Of a stretch of 8,665 nucleotides of DNA, positions 5,315-8,665 are shown in pieces. Within the stretch, counting starts at the first letter, position 1. Every line of letters begins with the position of its first letter. Both the position numbers and the translations under genes were made by a program. The notes under the pieces are model-generated. The model had not been told where the DNA came from. It saw only the letters and a list, made by a program, of their open reading frames with translations, and ran no database searches. This DNA comes from Actinomycetota bacterium. GTDB taxonomy: Bacteria > Actinomycetota > Actinomycetes > Mycobacteriales > Micromonosporaceae. The stretch covers positions 1 through 8,665 of the forward strand of contig VAXX01000112.1 in the NCBI GenBank assembly GCA_005885115.1, read 5' to 3'.

Positions 5315-6448
5315 ATGCTGTTCGGCGTACCCATGAAGCTGCGCCTGCCGGGCGACCACCGCCCGATGAGCCCCGATGCCCGCGCCGGACTCGGCGCGGC
5401 CTTCGTGCTGCTCGCCCTGATCTCCGCCGTCGAGGTCGCCGACGGGCCCGACCCCCACTACATCGGCCTGCTGGCGTGTGCGCCGTTCCTGGTGGCCACG
5501 TTCGCGGCCTGGCGCGAGGTGGTCCTTGTCGGCGCCACCGCCGTGGCGATCGGGCTGACCTTCGGGTTCTTCCCGCACGGGTTGACCGTCGCCAGCTCGT
5601 TCCAGCTCGGCGGGATCATGGCGGCCACCGCGATCGCGGCGGCGGCCGGGACGGTACGCGCCAGTCAGGCGGACCGGCTGGCCGAACTGGAGGGCCTGGC
5701 GAAGGTGGCGCAGGCGGCGGTACTGCGGCCGCTCGGGCCACAGGTCGGGCCGCTGGCGGTGGCCGGCCGGTACATCTCGGCGAGCGCGGCGGCCGACATC
5801 GGTGGGGACCTGTACGAGGCGATGGACACGCCGTACGGGGTACGCATGATCATCGGGGACGTCCGTGGCAAGGGGCTGGACGCGGTCCGGCTGGCCAGCA
5901 TCGTGCTGGGCTCGTACCGGCACGTGGCGTACGAACGGGCCGACCTGCGGGCGATCGTCGCCGATCTGGACCGCGCGGTGGCCCGTTCGGTGGGTGACGA
6001 GGACTTCGTCACCGCGGCCCTGGTGGAGGAGCGCGGCGGTACCCTCACGATCGTCAACTGCGGGCACCCGGCGCCCCTGCTCCTGCGGCGGGGCGAGGTG
6101 ATCCCCCTCGAACCACCCACGAGCGCGCCGCCATTGGGCTTCATGCCTGTCGTACGCCCGCGGGTCGAGCGGTTGGAACCGGGCGACCGGTTGCTGCTGT
6201 TCACCGATGGGTTGGCCGAGGCCCGCCGGGAGGGTGAGTTCTTCCCGACCCAGGAGCGGGCCTGGCGGCTGCTCGGCCACGGTACGGTCGGCGACGGGCT
6301 GGCCTCGCTCGAGGCGGCGCTGCTGGAGTGGGTACACGGGCGGCTGGACGACGACATCGCGCTGGTGCTCATGGAGTACGAGGGCGCCCAACCGGCTACG
6401 GCCGGCGTGGCGGTACCGAGCTGGGAAGTCGGTACCGACGCGAGCTGA
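5315..6448 (+). CDS. Membrane PP2C/SpoIIE-type serine/threonine phosphatase
   Basis: The protein (377 aa from the ATG at 5315; 371 aa from the ATG at 5333) has an N-terminal membrane region at about 25-113 with three or four hydrophobic segments. A short linker ([22 protein letters not shown]) leads to a SpoIIE/PP2C catalytic domain at about 140-355. The metal-site motifs are intact: GGDLYEAM (Asp165), [10 protein letters not shown] (Asp182), FVTAAL at 231-236, [10 protein letters not shown] at 248-257, FTDGLAEAR (Asp298) and DDDIALVLM (Asp345-347). Such phosphatases dephosphorylate proteins, classically anti-anti-sigma factors, to control sigma-factor switching. No PAS, GAF, HAMP or kinase domain is attached, and no anti-sigma or STAS partner gene lies in the window, so target and signal are unknown. 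No good ribosome site marks either start. A hairpin ends 9 nt upstream. Confidence 0.9.
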   Translation: MLFGVPMKLRLPGDHRPMSPDARAGLGAAFVLLALISAVEVADGPDPHYIGLLACAPFLVATFAAWREVVLVGATAVAIGLTFGFFPHGLTVASSFQLGGIMAATAIAAAAGTVRASQADRLAELEGLAKVAQAAVLRPLGPQVGPLAVAGRYISASAAADIGGDLYEAMDTPYGVRMIIGDVRGKGLDAVRLASIVLGSYRHVAYERADLRAIVADLDRAVARSVGDEDFVTAALVEERGGTLTIVNCGHPAPLLLRRGEVIPLEPPTSAPPLGFMPVVRPRVERLEPGDRLLLFTDGLAEARREGEFFPTQERAWRLLGHGTVGDGLASLEAALLEWVHGRLDDDIALVLMEYEGAQPATAGVAVPSWEVGTDAS

Positions 6449-6490
6449 ATCGCCGGAGCACGAGTGTCGTCGATCACAAGTCCTCGCGGG

Positions 6491-6520
6491 TTGTCGCTGG
6501 TTACCGATGGGTAATACCAT
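6491..6520 (+). promoter_or_regulatory. Putative promoter of the acyl-CoA dehydrogenase gene
   Basis: TTGTCG at 6491-6496 (-35) and TACCAT at 6515-6520 (-10) are 18 nt apart, each matching four of six consensus positions. Transcription would begin near 6527, leaving a leader of about 40 nt. The spacer holds one palindromic operator and the start region holds another. Confidence 0.5.
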
Positions 6521-6539
6521 CGCAGCTACCCACCGGTAA
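6501..6539. promoter_or_regulatory. Tandem palindromic operator (two YTACC-N4-GGTAA sites)
   Basis: Site 1 is TTACCGATGGGTAA at 6501-6514. Site 2 is CTACCCACCGGTAA at 6526-6539. Each is a TACC/GGTA dyad around 4 nt, with centres 25 bp apart. Taken together, 6500-6513 and 6527-6540 also form a larger inverted repeat matching at 13 of 14 positions with a 13-nt spacer. Site 1 fills the -35/-10 spacer and site 2 covers the expected start, a layout suited to repression. Such short dyads are typical of TetR-family regulators, many of which control fatty-acid genes in actinobacteria; the regulator itself is not in the window. Confidence 0.7.
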
Positions 6540-6567
6540 CTCCGGCGACGCCCACACGGGGGAGTGC

Positions 6568-8424
6568 ATGAGCCACTACCAGAGCAACCTGCGCGACCTG
6601 TACTTCAACCTGTTCGAAGTGTTCGGCGCCGACCAGGTGCTGGGCAGCGCCGCGTACCCCGACCTCGACGTCGACACCGCGCGCAGCATCCTGGCCGAGG
6701 TGGACCGGCTGGCCCGGGAGGACCTGGGGGCCAGCTACGCCGAGGGCGACCGGCACCCGCCGGTCTTCGACCCGCGGACCCACACGGTGACGATGCCCGA
6801 GGCGTTCCGCCGCTCGTACCAGTCGTTCATGAACAGCGAGTTCTGGCGGCTGGACCTGCCCACGGAGCTCGGCGGCACGGCCGCGCCGCGGGTTTTCTGG
6901 TGGTCGCTGGCCGAGCTGGTGCTCGGCGCCAACGCCCCCATCTGGATGTACGCCTCCGGCCCCTCCTTCGCGCACACGCTGTGGATCGAGGGCACGCCCG
7001 AGCAGAAGCGGTGGGCGCGGCTGTTCGCGGACCGGCGCTGGGCCTCCACGATGGTGCTGACCGAGCCGGACGCCGGCTCCGACGTGGGCGCCGGGCGCAC
7101 CCGGGCCATCCCGCAGCCGGACGGCTCCTGGCACATCGAGGGCGTCAAGCGCTTCATCACCAGCGGCGAGCACGACCTGGCGGAGAACATCATCCACTAC
7201 GTGCTGGCCCGGCCGGTGGACACGCCGGGCGCGGGCGGGCCGGGCACCAAGGGCCTGTCGCTGTTCGTCGTGCCGAAGTTCCACTTCGACCCGCAGACCG
7301 GTGAGCTGGGCGAGCGCAACGGCGTGTTCGCGACCAACGTCGAGCACAAGATGGGGCTGAAGGTCTCCACCACCTGCGAGCTGACCTTCGGCGAGCACGG
7401 CACCCCGGCCAAGGGGTGGCTGATGGGCGACGTCCACGACGGCATCCGGCAGATGTTCATGGTCATCGAGTACGCGCGGATGATGGTCGGTACGAAGGCC
7501 ATCGCCACCCTGTCCACCGGGTACCGCAACGCCCTGGCGTACGCCAAGGAGCGGGTACAGGGGGCGGACCTGCTCCGCTCGACCGACAAGAGCGCGCCCC
7601 GGGTGACCATCACGCACCACCCGGACGTACGCCGCTCGCTGATGCTCCAGAAGTCGTACGCGGAGGGGCTGCGCGCGCTCGTCGCGTACACCTCGACGTG
7701 GCAGGACCGGTGGCGCAGCGCCGTGGTCAGCGGGGACGAGGAGGCCGCGGAGCTGGCCAAGCGGGTCAACGACCTGTTGCTGCCGCTGGTCAAGGGGGTC
7801 GGTTCGGAGCGGGCGTACGAGCTGCTCGGCCAGGAGTCGTTGCAGACCTTCGGCGGCTCCGGCTTCCTCCAGGACTACCCGCTGGAGCAGTACGTACGCG
7901 ACTCGAAGATCGACACGCTGTACGAGGGTACGACCGCGATCCAGAGCCTTGACCTGGTGTTCCGCAAGATCGTACGGGACCAGGGCCGGGCGCTGCTGAC
8001 CGTGGCCGGCGAGATCCAGGAGTTCCTCGACGCCGAGATCGGCAACGGCCAGCTCAAGGACGAGCGGCTGGCGCTGGGTAGGGCGCTGGGCGAGGTACAG
8101 CAGATCCTGGCCGTGTTCACCGGCTGGCTGACCGCCGCCCAGGACGGCGAGCCGCGCGAGCTGTACAAGATCGGGCTCAACTCCCGCCGGCTCCTGCTGG
8201 CCCTGGGTGACGTGGTCGTCGGCTGGCTGCTGCAGAAGCAGGCGGATGTGGCGCTGCGCGCGCTCGGTCACGAGGTCAGCGCCGCTGACCAGGCGTTCTA
8301 CGAGGGCAAGGTGGCCGCGGCCCGGTTCTTCGCGCACGAGGTGCTGCCCCGGATCGGGGCGGACCGGCGGATCGTCGAGTCGACCAGCCTGGACCTGATG
8401 GACCTGCCGGAGGACGCCTTCTGA
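6568..8424 (+). CDS. Acyl-CoA dehydrogenase, DmdC/AidB-like long form
   Basis: This FAD flavoenzyme should form the 2,3-double bond of an acyl-CoA, the first step of beta-oxidation or a related acyl-CoA catabolism. It is 618 aa, the length of the long DmdC/AidB-like class rather than the classic 380-400 aa. The N-terminal extension ([15 protein letters not shown]) matches the AcylCoA_DH_N motif. The substrate/FAD middle domain has [14 protein letters not shown] at 162-175 and [12 protein letters not shown] at 192-203. The C-terminal helical domain has [11 protein letters not shown] at 423-433 and the catalytic [13 protein letters not shown] with Glu453. Residues from about 475 to the end form the DmdC-type C-terminal extension. 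The preferred substrate cannot be read from the sequence. The ATG at 6568 follows GGGGGAG by 3 nt; the open frame continues upstream to 6328 inside the phosphatase gene without family similarity. It appears to be a single-gene unit under a tandem operator. Confidence 0.94.
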   Translation: MSHYQSNLRDLYFNLFEVFGADQVLGSAAYPDLDVDTARSILAEVDRLAREDLGASYAEGDRHPPVFDPRTHTVTMPEAFRRSYQSFMNSEFWRLDLPTELGGTAAPRVFWWSLAELVLGANAPIWMYASGPSFAHTLWIEGTPEQKRWARLFADRRWASTMVLTEPDAGSDVGAGRTRAIPQPDGSWHIEGVKRFITSGEHDLAENIIHYVLARPVDTPGAGGPGTKGLSLFVVPKFHFDPQTGELGERNGVFATNVEHKMGLKVSTTCELTFGEHGTPAKGWLMGDVHDGIRQMFMVIEYARMMVGTKAIATLSTGYRNALAYAKERVQGADLLRSTDKSAPRVTITHHPDVRRSLMLQKSYAEGLRALVAYTSTWQDRWRSAVVSGDEEAAELAKRVNDLLLPLVKGVGSERAYELLGQESLQTFGGSGFLQDYPLEQYVRDSKIDTLYEGTTAIQSLDLVFRKIVRDQGRALLTVAGEIQEFLDAEIGNGQLKDERLALGRALGEVQQILAVFTGWLTAAQDGEPRELYKIGLNSRRLLLALGDVVVGWLLQKQADVALRALGHEVSAADQAFYEGKVAAARFFAHEVLPRIGADRRIVESTSLDLMDLPEDAF

Positions 8425-8529
8425 GACCTATCCCAGCGCCTGGACTGACAGTCGGCGCGGCACCCTCCGGGGTGAACCCGTCGGCCGCTTGCCCAGCGCG
8501 GGGTCGGTGGTCCGGTTAGCCTGATTGGT
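8425..8529. other. Intergenic region with weak hairpins
   Basis: Only short dyads are present: GACTG-A-CAGTC at about 8442-8452 and CACCC-TCCG-GGGTG at 8461-8474. Neither has a following T tract, so a terminator for the dehydrogenase gene is not firmly supported. Confidence 0.35.
8517..8522 (+). promoter_or_regulatory. Putative -10 box of a leaderless promoter for the DUF6458-like gene
   Basis: TAGCCT is followed by 7 nt (GATTGGT) and the ATG at 8530. It is identical to the hexamer before the hydrolase gene and has the same spacing logic. No Shine-Dalgarno sequence lies between it and the start. Confidence 0.55.
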
Positions 8530-8665
8530 ATGGGTATCGGAGGCGGCATCTTCCTGATCGCGCTCGGTGCGATCCTCACCTTCGCGGTGCACGCCAACAC
8601 GAGCTGGCTCGACCTGCACGTGGTTGGCTGGGTGCTGATGCTCTCCGGCGTGCTCGTCCTGGTCC
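8530..8665 (+). CDS. DUF6458-like small membrane protein, 5' part
   Basis: The ATG at 8530 opens a frame running off the window. It begins MGIGGGIFLIALGAILTFAV, continues through HANTSWLDLHVVGWVLMLSG and has 45 complete codons visible. The pattern MGIG.GIFLI.lGAILtFAV......LDl.vvGwiLmlaG is that of small actinobacterial membrane proteins annotated as DUF6458: two hydrophobic helices joined by a short polar loop, usually followed by a charged tail, which is not visible here. The molecular role of the family is unknown. The start is supported by the family N-terminus and the TAGCCT box 7 nt upstream, suggesting a leaderless message. The upstream dehydrogenase ends 105 nt before and is probably a separate unit. 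Confidence 0.85.
   Translation, partial: MGIGGGIFLIALGAILTFAVHANTSWLDLHVVGWVLMLSGVLVLV

Noticed and set aside
6328..6567. N-terminal extension of the acyl-CoA dehydrogenase into the phosphatase gene
   Set aside because: The extra 80 residues are a shadow of the phosphatase and intergenic sequence. The ATG at 6568 follows a GGGGGAG and starts the recognised N-terminal motif.
5306..8337. Long minus-strand open frames opposite the phosphatase and dehydrogenase genes
   Set aside because: They are typical GC-rich antisense shadows, low in complexity and rich in Arg, Pro, Gly and His, and match no family.
8461..8474. CACCC-TCCG-GGGTG hairpin as a terminator of the dehydrogenase gene
   Set aside because: The stem is only 5 bp with no T tract, which is expected by chance at this GC content.

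Overview
The window is chromosomal DNA from a GC-rich actinobacterium, probably of the Micromonosporaceae type. The evidence is the overwhelming G/C at third codon positions, leaderless-looking starts with a TAGNNT box 6-7 nt before ATG, a DUF6458-like gene, and the gene families present. The genus is inference only. No tRNA, rRNA, CRISPR array, insertion sequence or phage gene was seen.

Layout. 1-526 (+): the end of a DUF433-type antitoxin overlaps a DUF5615/VapC45-like PIN toxin. The toxin has a single-base frameshift near 471-474, 18 codons before its natural stop. 527-711 holds no gene that can be supported. 712-2581 (-): an NmrA-type NAD(P)-binding reductase followed by uppP (undecaprenyl-diphosphatase). 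2620-3435 (+): an alpha/beta hydrolase divergent from the reductase. The 38 bp between their start codons form a near-mirror pair of leaderless promoters. 3436-4026 (-): a secreted TasA/camelysin-like protein whose stop codon directly abuts the hydrolase stop. 4099-4455 (-): a small unrecognised protein. 4608-5243 (+): a membrane-anchored or secreted RlpA-like double-psi beta-barrel protein, followed by a GC-rich hairpin. 5315-6448 (+): a membrane PP2C/SpoIIE-type phosphatase. 6568-8424 (+): a 618-aa DmdC/AidB-type acyl-CoA dehydrogenase with a tandem palindromic operator over its promoter. 8530-end (+): the start of a DUF6458-like small membrane protein.

The genes do not form one pathway. 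There is a loose cell-envelope theme: uppP recycles the lipid carrier for peptidoglycan, the RlpA-like protein may bind or cut the wall, the TasA-like protein is exported, and the phosphatase sits in the membrane. The reductase/hydrolase pair and the acyl-CoA dehydrogenase are metabolic.

No convincing new multi-gene system was found. The most informative signals are regulatory: the mirror-image divergent promoter at 2579-2622, the same promoter grammar reused at 8517-8532, and the paired YTACC-N4-GGTAA operators at 6501-6539. The frameshifted toxin beside an apparently intact antitoxin end is the most informative coding anomaly.
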